From Acidobacteriota bacterium (GTDB lineage Bacteria > Acidobacteriota > Holophagae > Acanthopleuribacterales > Acanthopleuribacteraceae), in NCBI GenBank assembly GCA_020439745.1, contig JAGQSC010000036.1, positions 1-64,000 of the forward strand: 64,000 nt of DNA. Direction: 5' to 3'. The position numbers were made by a program, and so were the translations under genes. The notes below the pieces were generated by a model, which ran no database searches, was not told the DNA's origin, and saw nothing but the letters and a program-made list of their open reading frames with translations. Below, piece after piece: positions 34,568 to 43,665 of this stretch. Each line of letters opens with the position of its first letter. Within the stretch, counting starts at the first letter, position 1.

Positions 34568-36763
34568 TCAACGCACTTGTGCAGTCACTAGGTCTCGGTA
34601 AGTCCCAGCCTTGGCCATGAGTTCTGAGTGGGTGCCTTGTTCTGTGATTTGGCCGTCTTTCAAAACAGCAATTATGTCGGCATTTTCAATGGTGCTCAAA
34701 CGTTGGGCAATGACCACCTTGGTGCATCGCAAGCTCTTCAGATTCTGTTGAATACGGCGCTCTGTGACCGTGTCCAATGCGCTGGTGGCTTCGTCTAACA
34801 GCAGGAGGAACGGGTCATGAACCAAGGCACGTGCCAAGGCCAATCTTTGTCGTTGACCGCCGGACAGGGTGGTCCCTTCATCCACCAAGATCGTGTCATA
34901 ACCCAAAGGCATGTCGAGAATCGTCGTGTGGATTTCAGCGATCTTGCAGGCCTTTACGACGCGTTCGAAGGGAGCGTCTGGCCTAGCCAGTACCAGGTTC
35001 TCGCGAATAGTGCCCGGAAATAGATATGGATGCTGCAAGACGACACCCATTTGCCTGCGTAACATGCGAAGATCCCATTCGTGAATGTTCGTGTCGTCCA
35101 GTGTGATTCTTCCATCGGTGGGTTTGAATAAGCCCGCAAGCAGGCTCCCAAGCGTGGACTTACCTGAACCAGATTGACCCACTAGAGCAAGCGTTAGGCC
35201 CGGTTCCAGTTCGAGGTTGATATGTCTCAAGACATCATTGGCTTGGGCATCGTAGCGAAATCTCAACGATTCTATCCTTAGCCTGCCCTGCAGTTGTGGT
35301 GGAGGCACCACGACATCAGCACCTTGCTCAGTAGGTGTGTGTACGACGTCGTCGATCCGGTCGAGAAGTGCCCCTAGGTCTTGAAGTCTGAGGCCCATGT
35401 CCACCAGTGAGGAAAGCGGTCCCAGGAAGCCTTCTGCAAGTGCGTTCAGGGCCAGCATCGTGCCTAAGGTCATTTGGCCACTGAGTACCAAATGTCCGCC
35501 GAAAATCAGTAAGATTAAAGGTGAACCCATCCTGGTGGCATCCATCAGGCTGTCGGTCCATGCCATCAGTCGACCCTTCCTGATATTCACATTCATCACA
35601 TTCACAAAGAGGTTGGACCATCGATCCACGGCATGGAATTCGGCACCGCAGGTTTTGAGGGTCTGCATGCCCCCTAACATCTGAACCTGATAGCTCTGTG
35701 ATTCAGCTTCTGCTTTGAGGTTCTCGGCCACAAGGTCTCGAACCCGTTTGCGAGCGAACACGAAAATCAAAAGCCGCACAGAGCCCAGCAACAACACCAA
35801 CGCACCGATTGCGGTACTGACCAAGAACAACGCGACTAAATAAAACATGACCAACACACCGTCCATCAGTGTGGACAAGGCTGATGAAGTTAAGAGATCG
35901 CGGATACTGGCATTGGAGTTGAGTCTCATCAAGAGGTCACCGGCGCCTCGCCTCTGGAAGAACGAGAAAGGCAGACGGACCATATGATCGACAAAGTCAA
36001 AGGTGAATTGCAGATCGAGTTTGCTTTGAAGGAACAACAATAGGTGGGCTCGAATAACAGAAGCCATCAGTCGGAAACCCACAATGGCGGTAAAGCCCAT
36101 TCCCATCAAGGTGAGAAGGGAGTAATCCCGATGGGGGACGACACGGTCGACCAGAGCACCTGTAAGCACTGGCAGGGCTAGAGCCAATAGCTGAATCACC
36201 AGAGCTAACGTGACGATTCGCAGGATCCACCCACGCGATGTGAGAATCTTGGCAAGATAGTGGCGAATGCGCGTGAAGGGGTTTTCTGCTTCAGACCCCT
36301 CAAACGACTCACTTTTCTCAAAGATCAGGGCCACGCCGGTAAAGCTCTTGTTCAATGCAGCCGCCGCCATTTTTCGCCGGCCAAAGGCTGGATCGATCAC
36401 CATGAATGCATCGTTGTTCACCCGTTCCAATACGACAAAGTGGTTGAACTCCCAGTGGAGGATAGCGGGTACCGACAACTGGCTGATTTGGTCGCAACTC
36501 ACTTTGACGGCGCGTCCGCGTAACCCGAAGTGCCTTGCTGTTTGCAACAGCGCGGCTGCGGATGTCCCGTCGCGTCCTAGTCCAACGGCCTCTCGTACTT
36601 CGCTCAATTTTGTGGATTTGCCGAAATAGGACAAAATCATGGCCAGACATGCTGCACCACATTCAGCGGCCTCCATTTGTTGGATGACGGGTATGCGAGG
36701 TTTTGGTTTCTTCCATTGAAGGCGCTTCAGCGCAGAGAATTGCCGCCAGGACTCAACGCTCAT
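34568..36763 (-). CDS. C39 peptidase / ABC exporter of the lanthipeptide operon (LanT)
   Basis: A 731-residue bifunctional exporter. The N-terminal C39 peptidase has MEAAECGAACLAMIL (Cys35 nucleophile), HWEFNHFVVLE (His) and VIDPAFG (Asp). Six membrane helices follow from about 170 to 440, then an ABC ATPase with GQSGSGKSTLG, LSGGQRQRLALARAL and LLLLDEATSALD. It would cut the lanthipeptide leader after the double glycine and export the core. It belongs to the NHLM/lantibiotic exporter type that works with HlyD-like adaptors. The gene is last in the operon and overlaps the GAF-adaptor gene by 11 bases. Confidence 0.93.
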   Translation of the reverse strand: MSVESWRQFSALKRLQWKKPKPRIPVIQQMEAAECGAACLAMILSYFGKSTKLSEVREAVGLGRDGTSAAALLQTARHFGLRGRAVKVSCDQISQLSVPAILHWEFNHFVVLERVNNDAFMVIDPAFGRRKMAAAALNKSFTGVALIFEKSESFEGSEAENPFTRIRHYLAKILTSRGWILRIVTLALVIQLLALALPVLTGALVDRVVPHRDYSLLTLMGMGFTAIVGFRLMASVIRAHLLLFLQSKLDLQFTFDFVDHMVRLPFSFFQRRGAGDLLMRLNSNASIRDLLTSSALSTLMDGVLVMFYLVALFLVSTAIGALVLLLGSVRLLIFVFARKRVRDLVAENLKAEAESQSYQVQMLGGMQTLKTCGAEFHAVDRWSNLFVNVMNVNIRKGRLMAWTDSLMDATRMGSPLILLIFGGHLVLSGQMTLGTMLALNALAEGFLGPLSSLVDMGLRLQDLGALLDRIDDVVHTPTEQGADVVVPPPQLQGRLRIESLRFRYDAQANDVLRHINLELEPGLTLALVGQSGSGKSTLGSLLAGLFKPTDGRITLDDTNIHEWDLRMLRRQMGVVLQHPYLFPGTIRENLVLARPDAPFERVVKACKIAEIHTTILDMPLGYDTILVDEGTTLSGGQRQRLALARALVHDPFLLLLDEATSALDTVTERRIQQNLKSLRCTKVVIAQRLSTIENADIIAVLKDGQITEQGTHSELMAKAGTYRDLVTAQVR

Positions 36764-38924
36764 GGGACCCCCCGACCACGGATTTCAGTGCTGGAATCAA
36801 GCTCATCAGGATGGATTCAGATCTCAACTTGATCTGGACCTCGCCTGTCATGCCATTGACCAGTGAGAAACTTTGGTTGTCCAGTTCAATTCTCGGGTTT
36901 TCCACTTGGGCATAGACCAGGGTAACCGGAGCGTTCATGCCCAGCATGTCCTGGGCTTGCGGACCCATGATACGGGTCGCCTCAGCCGGGCTGATGACTC
37001 CTTGACTGGTGCGATCGACCTTCAACTGGAGATCGTGCTCATAGCCATTCACGCGAAAACGGACCGTCATGCCTTCACTCAGTTGTGGTGCGAAATGGCC
37101 CGGCACACATCCAATTAAGGAAAAGGTTGGGTTTGGCTTGGTTAGGGTGAGCGCTATTTCACCAGACTGAAACCACTGGCCGTCGTGAATGCGCAGGTCA
37201 CTAGTGACGCCATCGTGGGGCGCACGAATCGCATTGCGCTCGATCGCTTGAAATAAGGCGTCGCGTTCGATGCGCAGTTGTCGAAGGGCCTGTTCAGAGG
37301 TGGGGTCGGATGGGTCCAGTAGTCGCTGAACCAAGTGGGTATTCCATCCTGCATCTAGTGCCTGCTTCCGGTCCTCTTGGTCCTGGGTCGTGATGGTGAA
37401 AAGGATTTGTCCAGCTTGAACTTCGGCGCCGGAAGGTACCTGAATCCCTTTGACGATTCCTGATCTCAATGCGGTGACCCGGGTTTCCTGGTTGGCTTGG
37501 ATCAAGGCTGGGCCCGTTGCATATTGGCTGACGCGGCCAATGGCTGCAAAGAGCAGCGCTATCGTAAAGATCACTGCCACACTTGCAAAGGCCCAACGTT
37601 CCCAAAATGGTGAAAACGGCAAAATGTCACCTTCGGAAAGTGGGTTGAGATGTCGTGTTGCCAAGGCCTCCTCATTGAACAGATGGGCGTTTTTGTTTCG
37701 CTGCTGTTGGCACATCATTTCAAATGACGTCTTGAGATTTTGAGCGATCAAGGGTGCGGCGAACAGGTCGCAAATCAGTGAACAAATCTGTTCTTCCTGA
37801 GATCCAAAGGGTGGGTCTTTGCGCGAGCGGGACACAGCAAGGATGCCGGCATTGCCTTGTATGTCCCTAAACGGTGCCAGTAGCACGCGGTCATCGGCAT
37901 CGCCCAACACATGGTCTGAAGTCGGGTCAAATGCACGGTGTGTGGCCAGCCGATCGAGATTGGTGAGTGTTCCTGTAGCGAGCACACAACCAAGGACACC
38001 TCGTCCGGTGGGAACAGTGACCCCCGATCCAACCAGCGAACCGTCGTAAGGATTGTTCATGAGACATATCGCTGCTTTTCCTTTGTTCAAATCAATCATG
38101 GATTTTGCCGCGAAATCCAAGGTGTCGCGAAATTCTCGCTGAATCGATAGTCGGCTGGCAGCTGCTTGCACTCTGGAAAGGTATTCCGATCGCAGCATCA
38201 GGCTGAGTCCACCGTCCAAACGCGCTGTCATATGACGTGCATAGTCCTGAAGAGATGCTTGAATCAATTGTTCGAGCATGTTGGGTTCGAGCCGTTGCGG
38301 ACCGATAAAATAAGCGTCGTCATCACCATTCGTTGGCGAAAAGACAATGAGATTCGTGAATCGAGCTGGATAGGTCCATTTCAAAGTACGCCACTGTGTT
38401 GCGGTCAATTGTTGATTGCCATCTGCCAACACAAGTAATGTGGCTACCTCCTCTTGCCGCAGAATCTCCATTGCTGTTTGAAAATGACTTACTTCTTTGC
38501 CTTCAAAGTTGAGTGGCTTTGCGGAACCAAGCCTGAGCGTCAACAGTTGAGCATGTGCACGTAAGTTGGCTCTGAGTCGAAATGTCATGGGATCAGAAGG
38601 CAGGAATGTCAATCCCGCTACCCCGATATCTGTTCCGTCGTCCAGACGCCGGATGGGGTCGACTAAACGGACCTGACACCAAACCTGTACCGTGGTCGAT
38701 TGAGGGGATAGCTTTGCCGCCAATAACCCATGATCGCCCGGTTTGAGATGGGCGTTCAGAGGATCATCGTAGAATACGAGTACGCCATGATCGTCCATGT
38801 ACCGCAGCTGCATCGTCTGCCATGTACCGTTCGACAAGAACTGAGCAGCTGCCGGTAGCCGGTAAACGGACGGATCGTCCTTTTCGGAGTACTTGCCTCC
38901 CCGTATTGCTTCAAAAGTGGTCAT
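36753..38924 (-). CDS. GAF-containing HlyD-type membrane fusion protein
   Basis: A 723-residue fusion. Residues 1-250 form an unrecognised region with a beta-rich, PilZ-like start (GTDIGVAGLTFLPS). Residues about 262-400 look like a GAF domain (LDFAAKSMIDLNKGKAAICLMN in part, VTVPTGRGVLGCVLATG, LLAPFRDIQGNAGILAVSR). One membrane helix lies at about 444-463, and residues 464-723 form a HlyD/lipoyl adaptor (ALRSGIVKGIQVPSGAEVQAGQ in part, IRAPHDGVTSDLRIHDGQW). The adaptor half should be periplasmic and dock the exporter, with the GAF half in the cytoplasm. Overlaps link it to both neighbours (14 and 11 bases). A ligand-gated exporter is inferred. Confidence 0.85.
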   Translation of the reverse strand: MTTFEAIRGGKYSEKDDPSVYRLPAAAQFLSNGTWQTMQLRYMDDHGVLVFYDDPLNAHLKPGDHGLLAAKLSPQSTTVQVWCQVRLVDPIRRLDDGTDIGVAGLTFLPSDPMTFRLRANLRAHAQLLTLRLGSAKPLNFEGKEVSHFQTAMEILRQEEVATLLVLADGNQQLTATQWRTLKWTYPARFTNLIVFSPTNGDDDAYFIGPQRLEPNMLEQLIQASLQDYARHMTARLDGGLSLMLRSEYLSRVQAAASRLSIQREFRDTLDFAAKSMIDLNKGKAAICLMNNPYDGSLVGSGVTVPTGRGVLGCVLATGTLTNLDRLATHRAFDPTSDHVLGDADDRVLLAPFRDIQGNAGILAVSRSRKDPPFGSQEEQICSLICDLFAAPLIAQNLKTSFEMMCQQQRNKNAHLFNEEALATRHLNPLSEGDILPFSPFWERWAFASVAVIFTIALLFAAIGRVSQYATGPALIQANQETRVTALRSGIVKGIQVPSGAEVQAGQILFTITTQDQEDRKQALDAGWNTHLVQRLLDPSDPTSEQALRQLRIERDALFQAIERNAIRAPHDGVTSDLRIHDGQWFQSGEIALTLTKPNPTFSLIGCVPGHFAPQLSEGMTVRFRVNGYEHDLQLKVDRTSQGVISPAEATRIMGPQAQDMLGMNAPVTLVYAQVENPRIELDNQSFSLVNGMTGEVQIKLRSESILMSLIPALKSVVGGSHER

Positions 38925-39798
38925 GGTCTTTCGGTTCCAGGAATACTTGGCAACTTGCGCCGGCGGGGGGATAAGAGTCGGCTTGAATCTGGCCCAGACA
39001 AAAGACTAATTGTGTGGGCTCATCGCGCTCAGGAGCTATGGACGTGACAACCCCTTGGTAGCGCATTTCAAATCCCATGAGTTTGAACGAGTCACCGGTA
39101 CGAATTTGACGGGTCAGATCGGGAGGGACCGCGAATCGAACGACGCCACGTGAAGGCGCTGTGACACTTAACATGGTTTGGCCTTGGCTGATGGTTTGGC
39201 CTAGTTTCAGTTGGATATGTTGAACCGTGCCTGAGATGGGTGAAACGATGTCAGTTTGGCTAGATTGTCGTATCAAAGCGTCCAGACGAATCTGTGCTTG
39301 CTGCTGCTCGGATTTGGCGGCGGATACGCGATGATCAGTACGCGCCAACTGCAACTCGGCTTCGCGTATCTCCGCGGCTGGATAGATAGACTGCGAAGCC
39401 CTCATCCGTTCAAGGTTCTCTTGCGCCTGGATTTGGTTGAGTTTGGCTTCTTCCAGAGCCGTGCGCGAGGCACGGAGGCTTGCTTCTGCGAGTTTCATGT
39501 CATCTGCCAGGTGATGGGCTTCCAACTGGACCAAGACTTCTCCTGCATCCACATTCGCGCCCTCGCGAACCTGCATCTGTTTGACAAACGCGTCCATGGG
39601 GCACGACAAACGAACCACTTCGTCCGACAACACCACACCCAAGAATGAAGGACTTTCAAGATGGTGTGTTTGACTTCGTCTTTGATCAGGTTCATCAACT
39701 TTGGATGCTTCAAGATCGACGCGAGGCGGATGGCGAAAGGCTAGCCATAATGCCGATGCACCCATCAGTCCTGCAAAAACGAGCAACGTCTTCAACAT
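38911..39798 (-). CDS. HlyD-family membrane fusion protein
   Basis: A 295-residue adaptor: one N-terminal membrane helix (LKTLLVFAGLMGASALWLAF), a lipoyl half (VKQMQVREGANVDAGEVLVQLEAHH in parts), a coiled-coil hairpin of about 75 residues rich in Ala, Glu and Arg, the second lipoyl half (ISGTVQHIQLKLGQTISQGQTM in parts) and a beta-barrel end. It would bridge the inner-membrane exporter and an outer-membrane channel. No outer-membrane channel gene lies nearby. The start is set at ATG 39798, overlapping the LanM stop by seven bases; the frame extends 11 codons further. Confidence 0.87.
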   Translation of the reverse strand: MLKTLLVFAGLMGASALWLAFRHPPRVDLEASKVDEPDQRRSQTHHLESPSFLGVVLSDEVVRLSCPMDAFVKQMQVREGANVDAGEVLVQLEAHHLADDMKLAEASLRASRTALEEAKLNQIQAQENLERMRASQSIYPAAEIREAELQLARTDHRVSAAKSEQQQAQIRLDALIRQSSQTDIVSPISGTVQHIQLKLGQTISQGQTMLSVTAPSRGVVRFAVPPDLTRQIRTGDSFKLMGFEMRYQGVVTSIAPERDEPTQLVFCLGQIQADSYPPAGASCQVFLEPKDHDHF

Positions 39799-42700
39799 GA
39801 TTCTGGGTAAGCCAATGCCAATGGATTGCAAATGGGTTGGCTGTAGCTAAGGTGTTCGAGCGCTAAACCAATCCCTGCCAGGCCACACATGAGACCGGGT
39901 ATCATGATCGGCACATCGATACCACAACGTGGACCGGATTGCTCAATCTGTTGACGTGCCATGAGTTCCCATCGGTACAAAGTGTCTTGAACGCCTTGAT
40001 TGACCAAATCAGAGGGATCCAAACTCTTCATGAGCAGTTCGGCCACCCACAGATTGCCGAGAATGCCGTGGCACAGACTGTGGTTGCCAATTGCGCCCCG
40101 GGCAAGGGTATTGTTCAGAGCCACGCGTATCTCTTGCCGCGTTGGATCGTCTCGGTAGCGATTGGGCATTAACGCGCGGCCTAATCCCACGCCCGGTGCG
40201 CCATGGCACCATTGACTCTCGTAATGTGGACCGGAACCCAACTCTCGCAGATCGGGCCAGTTCCCCAGTTTGGCATTGAAATGAGATCGCTCGTAGGTCA
40301 ATGCCCGAACCACGGTTTCCTCAATAAGGCCCACCAAGTATGAATGTCCGCCAATACGGTCCAAGGTGTCCGCTGCGCGGGCAAGAGCGCAGGCTATGCC
40401 TGCATTTCCGTGAGAGAACCCCAAAAGACCGGCGGGACTCTTTGAAAAGGGCCAAAAGCAGCCATCGTCATGCTTCACGGCCGAGCTGACCAGATGTCGA
40501 CTGCAGGCAATAATCAAGTGGACAGCACTGTCCGAGGGACACCGCGCGTGGATGGCACAAGCGTGCATCAGGGTGCCTGCTGCGCCTGCAATGATGTCGA
40601 AGAATCCGTCTTCTGAAACATTGTCGGCAAGGTATTTCATGTTTTCAGTGAAAGCGGGTAGGTCACCGAGACTGGGATCATGAGCGGCCATCTGGACCAT
40701 GGCGTAATACATGGAGCAAGTTCCGCTATAGCCGCCGTGCACCGCAAATTCATGGACGTCGATGTTCTGTCTCAATTCACGGAATATGCGATGAGTTACG
40801 TCCCGTATCTTTGGGTCATTGTTTTTGTGTTGAATCACGCTGAGAAACCAACCAATGCCACCATTGCCCCCATACAAATCGCTGCCGGTGGGATTAAACG
40901 TCCATGCACCGTCAGGTAGGATATCCATGCTTAACCAGGCTGCATCTTCTTGTCCCAAAAAGACTGAACGCATGAGTTGTTGGGTGATGTCGTCTCTTTG
41001 CTTGTTGGTATTCGAGACATTCCCAGATTGGTGTTGGGTCATGATGGAACCCACGGTCCCTTGAATGACAAAACACTGGTCCTGCATGTCCGAATCGCTC
41101 ATGGCGTTCAATCGGTGCATCATGTGATCAAAAGCCGAGATATGATCCAAGTCGCAGACATGGTTACCGCGACTGTCGCGTAATGAAATTTCGTCGGTCC
41201 TGGTCCAAAAGAAGGGAACATCTCCCGATCGCAGGTCTGACTTCTCATGGGGGACAATGCTTTGGTGAATTAATGAGGGTCCGTTTGATTTCCAAAGGTG
41301 ATCAAAAAGGTTGTCGCGGTCAAATCCGTGACGCATGTGGTCGGGATGGAGACCATCGTACAGAAGGTTTGAGTAGATCTTGGTGCCGCGCAATACAACA
41401 CGCGTCTTGACCCCTTTGAAACCCCGTAGGAGTTGTCCTAATTCGTTCTTTTGGGTTGAGATGAATCGGTACATCCATGTGAAACCTTGAATCAAGTCGC
41501 CAACGTGGTCGGTTACGGAAATGGCTTCACCGTCTTTGCTGGGTAGGTTGTCCGAGCGTTGGAGTTCCTTTTCGACGCGAATCTGGCGCATCTCGTCTGT
41601 ACCTGAACCTGCCCAATCGGGTACGGCACTTGGTAGGGTTTGCGCTTCTGCAGAGCCGAGTCCTCCCAAGTGGACGCCAGCTTGTTTGGCGCCACCCCAA
41701 ACCCGCCTAGGCAACATGCCCGTCTGCAGCACCGACTGCGACAGCCAGGAATAGGCATGGTCCCTTGCTGTCTTGCTGGGCGCGTATTCAGGGGATGGAT
41801 GTAGCAGTGTCTCCAAATCCACAAGTACGGGGTAAGACCCATGAGCAATGAGGTTCTCATGATGGAAATCAGTCGCACCTAACAGGTATAGGAGTGCCAA
41901 ATACGCGCCCTGGCGCCAGTAGAATTGGGTGATGCCACGGTTTGTGGTTTCTTGGCGAGACACGAAACTGCACCAGCCGTACTCGCCCCGATCAATGACG
42001 TCCGGGTAAACAAAAAGCGGACGATCCACGTCTTTGGATGTGGCGCTGTCGTTTATCCATTGCAGCAGCTTGTGAAACTGATGGTCTATGGCAAGCGACT
42101 TTGGTTTGTATACCAGTTGTGTTCGTGCGCCTTGGGCATTCTCAAAACCCAACATCCACACTGACTGGCCGCCACAGTGAAGATCAGATGCTCCACCCCG
42201 TGCATGAGTCCATTGTGCACCGGGGCATTCGGCCAACAGGCCGGCATCCAGTTGGTGCAAATCTGTCTTGACTCGATCGATCAGTAGTTGTGCGTTTGTG
42301 ACCCATCGGATGAGCGTCTCGGACACCAGTCGTGCAAGCACTTGGTACTCAGAAAATAGTCGCTGCCAGCCCTCGATGGTGCCAAGGATGCGGTTGCGGA
42401 AGTCGAGGAATCTCTGGTGCGGGGTGTCGCCCTTTAGTTTCTCTTCGAGTCTCGCTACGTTCAATTCCAAAACCAGCACACGGTGGCAGAGTCTGGTGAG
42501 TTGCTGGCAGAGGTCGTCCAATAGCTGAGGTTTCAGACGAATAAGATCCACGCGTTTGCAATCGTCGCTCGTGTTCAACTGCCGCCAGGCATAGTTGAGG
42601 AACGGGATCAGCGCGGGCGCGAAACTAGCGTCCTTATCAAATGAAGGGTGATGGGGTGCGGCTTCCCAACAATCGAAAACATCACACAGTTGACGGAGCC

Positions 42701-42968
42701 ACAGCTCCTTGTGATTTCCCATGCACCAATCGATGGTTGCCTGTGGTGCATCGTAGTGCCACTGTGTGTGCTGCCAGTGGGCAGCAAGAACACCCTGGTG
42801 CAGACCCTCCTGGATGACCTTGTTTCGATAATGAGATTCATCCAAACGAGCTCGTTTTGAGTAGTGGGCCTTGAATTGGTCGATCAGGTCCGGTTTGGGG
42901 TCGCAGCTTTCCCCGCTCAGTTCGTTGGGATAAGTAGCTCGCAAAAGGGTGTCAATTTGCGTAGACAT
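39792..42968 (-). CDS. lanM: Type 2 lanthipeptide synthetase LanM
   Basis: A 1058-residue bifunctional enzyme. The N-terminal DUF4135 dehydratase uses ATP to phosphorylate and eliminate Ser/Thr; its kinase-like motif TDFHHENLIAHGSYPVLVDLE (in parts FHHENLIAHG and VLVDLETLLHP) lies near residues 366-390. The C-terminal LanC-like cyclase carries the zinc ligands Cys921 (QWCHGAPG), Cys966 and His967 (SLCHGILGN). All key residues are present, so the enzyme should install (methyl)lanthionine rings in the product of the gene just upstream. Length is typical. It follows the precursor by about 120 bases, across a strong hairpin, and begins with ATG preceded by AAGGAGC-like spacing. Confidence 0.95.
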   Translation of the reverse strand: MSTQIDTLLRATYPNELSGESCDPKPDLIDQFKAHYSKRARLDESHYRNKVIQEGLHQGVLAAHWQHTQWHYDAPQATIDWCMGNHKELWLRQLCDVFDCWEAAPHHPSFDKDASFAPALIPFLNYAWRQLNTSDDCKRVDLIRLKPQLLDDLCQQLTRLCHRVLVLELNVARLEEKLKGDTPHQRFLDFRNRILGTIEGWQRLFSEYQVLARLVSETLIRWVTNAQLLIDRVKTDLHQLDAGLLAECPGAQWTHARGGASDLHCGGQSVWMLGFENAQGARTQLVYKPKSLAIDHQFHKLLQWINDSATSKDVDRPLFVYPDVIDRGEYGWCSFVSRQETTNRGITQFYWRQGAYLALLYLLGATDFHHENLIAHGSYPVLVDLETLLHPSPEYAPSKTARDHAYSWLSQSVLQTGMLPRRVWGGAKQAGVHLGGLGSAEAQTLPSAVPDWAGSGTDEMRQIRVEKELQRSDNLPSKDGEAISVTDHVGDLIQGFTWMYRFISTQKNELGQLLRGFKGVKTRVVLRGTKIYSNLLYDGLHPDHMRHGFDRDNLFDHLWKSNGPSLIHQSIVPHEKSDLRSGDVPFFWTRTDEISLRDSRGNHVCDLDHISAFDHMMHRLNAMSDSDMQDQCFVIQGTVGSIMTQHQSGNVSNTNKQRDDITQQLMRSVFLGQEDAAWLSMDILPDGAWTFNPTGSDLYGGNGGIGWFLSVIQHKNNDPKIRDVTHRIFRELRQNIDVHEFAVHGGYSGTCSMYYAMVQMAAHDPSLGDLPAFTENMKYLADNVSEDGFFDIIAGAAGTLMHACAIHARCPSDSAVHLIIACSRHLVSSAVKHDDGCFWPFSKSPAGLLGFSHGNAGIACALARAADTLDRIGGHSYLVGLIEETVVRALTYERSHFNAKLGNWPDLRELGSGPHYESQWCHGAPGVGLGRALMPNRYRDDPTRQEIRVALNNTLARGAIGNHSLCHGILGNLWVAELLMKSLDPSDLVNQGVQDTLYRWELMARQQIEQSGPRCGIDVPIMIPGLMCGLAGIGLALEHLSYSQPICNPLALAYPESC

Positions 42969-43052
42969 GTCTGCTCCTTGGGGTAATCAAGTTGTATGGC
43001 GTTAAAATACGGGTGTTTCACCGACTGCCTAAGCGGGTTTTGTTGGAGGAAC

Positions 43053-43080
43053 GGGACGAGAGGCGGCTACCTCTCGTCCC
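43053..43080 (-). promoter_or_regulatory. Perfect 11-pair hairpin between precursor and lanM
   Basis: GGGACGAGAGG (43053-43063) and CCTCTCGTCCC (43070-43080) are perfectly complementary around a six-base loop. The hairpin starts ten bases past the precursor stop and lacks a T run on the minus strand. Such an element usually works as a partial terminator or as a 3' stabiliser, giving much more precursor message than enzyme message. Confidence 0.75.
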
Positions 43081-43090
43081 ACCGACTTAC

Positions 43091-43363
43091 TTAGCAGGCC
43101 ACCGCAGAGTAGATGCAGTCACATACCGTGTGGTTGGACGACCAGCAGTCGAACGTGGGGCAGACGGCAGGCGCCGTACAGTTGCTGGTACAGATCCAAG
43201 GCTTGGTATTACATCCCGAACGGCTCAGCCAACCGCCAGCGGCATGAACTTGTTCAGCCTCTTCAGCGGTCAATTCCTGCATGCCTGCAGGGTGGTCAGG
43301 AACGTTCGTAGCCGTTTCCCGGAATGCTTCATCTTTCCATGCGCGCAGTATGTCTTTTTTCAT
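43091..43363 (-). CDS. lanA: Mersacidin/lichenicidin-type lanthipeptide precursor (LanA)
   Basis: A 90-residue precursor. The leader (1-44) opens MKKDILRAWKDEAFRETA, the pattern of the mersacidin/lichenicidin family, and ends ELTAEEAEQVHAAGG with a double glycine for C39 cleavage. The predicted core is 46 residues (45-90), starts WLSRSGCNTKPWICTS and ends CIYSAVAC. It holds eight Cys and eleven Ser/Thr, so up to eight thioether rings are possible; the final residue is Cys. AAGGAG sits seven bases before ATG. Only one precursor is visible and no LanFEG immunity genes are seen. Core length and Cys number exceed most mersacidin relatives. Confidence 0.93.
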   Translation of the reverse strand: MKKDILRAWKDEAFRETATNVPDHPAGMQELTAEEAEQVHAAGGWLSRSGCNTKPWICTSNCTAPAVCPTFDCWSSNHTVCDCIYSAVAC

Positions 43364-43653
43364 AACTTTCTCCTTAGATTGTTGGTTTGAGGTCCCATCA
43401 AAACCATGAAGAGCCGAGCTGCTGGCGAAAGGGCCCAGCGTCAGGTTTCACGACACACCACGGGTTGCTGGTCAACTCCCCCGACCCTGCGACAAGGCGA
43501 TTAGGTTGTGAATTGGGGTCTCGTAAAGGTTCAACGCAAAAGGTGTGAAAACCCCGCCACATTTTTTTGTGGTGGTCGTGATCTGTGTAGCGTTGGTTTG
43601 CATCGGTAATCGTCCATGAGTTATAGTGACCTTATTCACGACAAAAACACATC
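43364..43653. promoter_or_regulatory. Divergent control region of the lanthipeptide operon and ECF sigma gene
   Basis: These 290 bases separate the precursor (leftward) from the ECF sigma gene (rightward) and hold no credible gene, so both promoters should lie here. CCACA / TGTGG arms (43557-43561 and 43568-43572) flank a run of T. I cannot assign reliable -35/-10 boxes for either direction. Confidence 0.55.
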
Positions 43654-43665
43654 ATGGGACCCGTT

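Noticed and set aside
42992-43390. 132-codon plus-strand frame opposite the precursor
   Set aside because: Shadow of lanA; the minus strand has the mersacidin-type leader and ribosome site.
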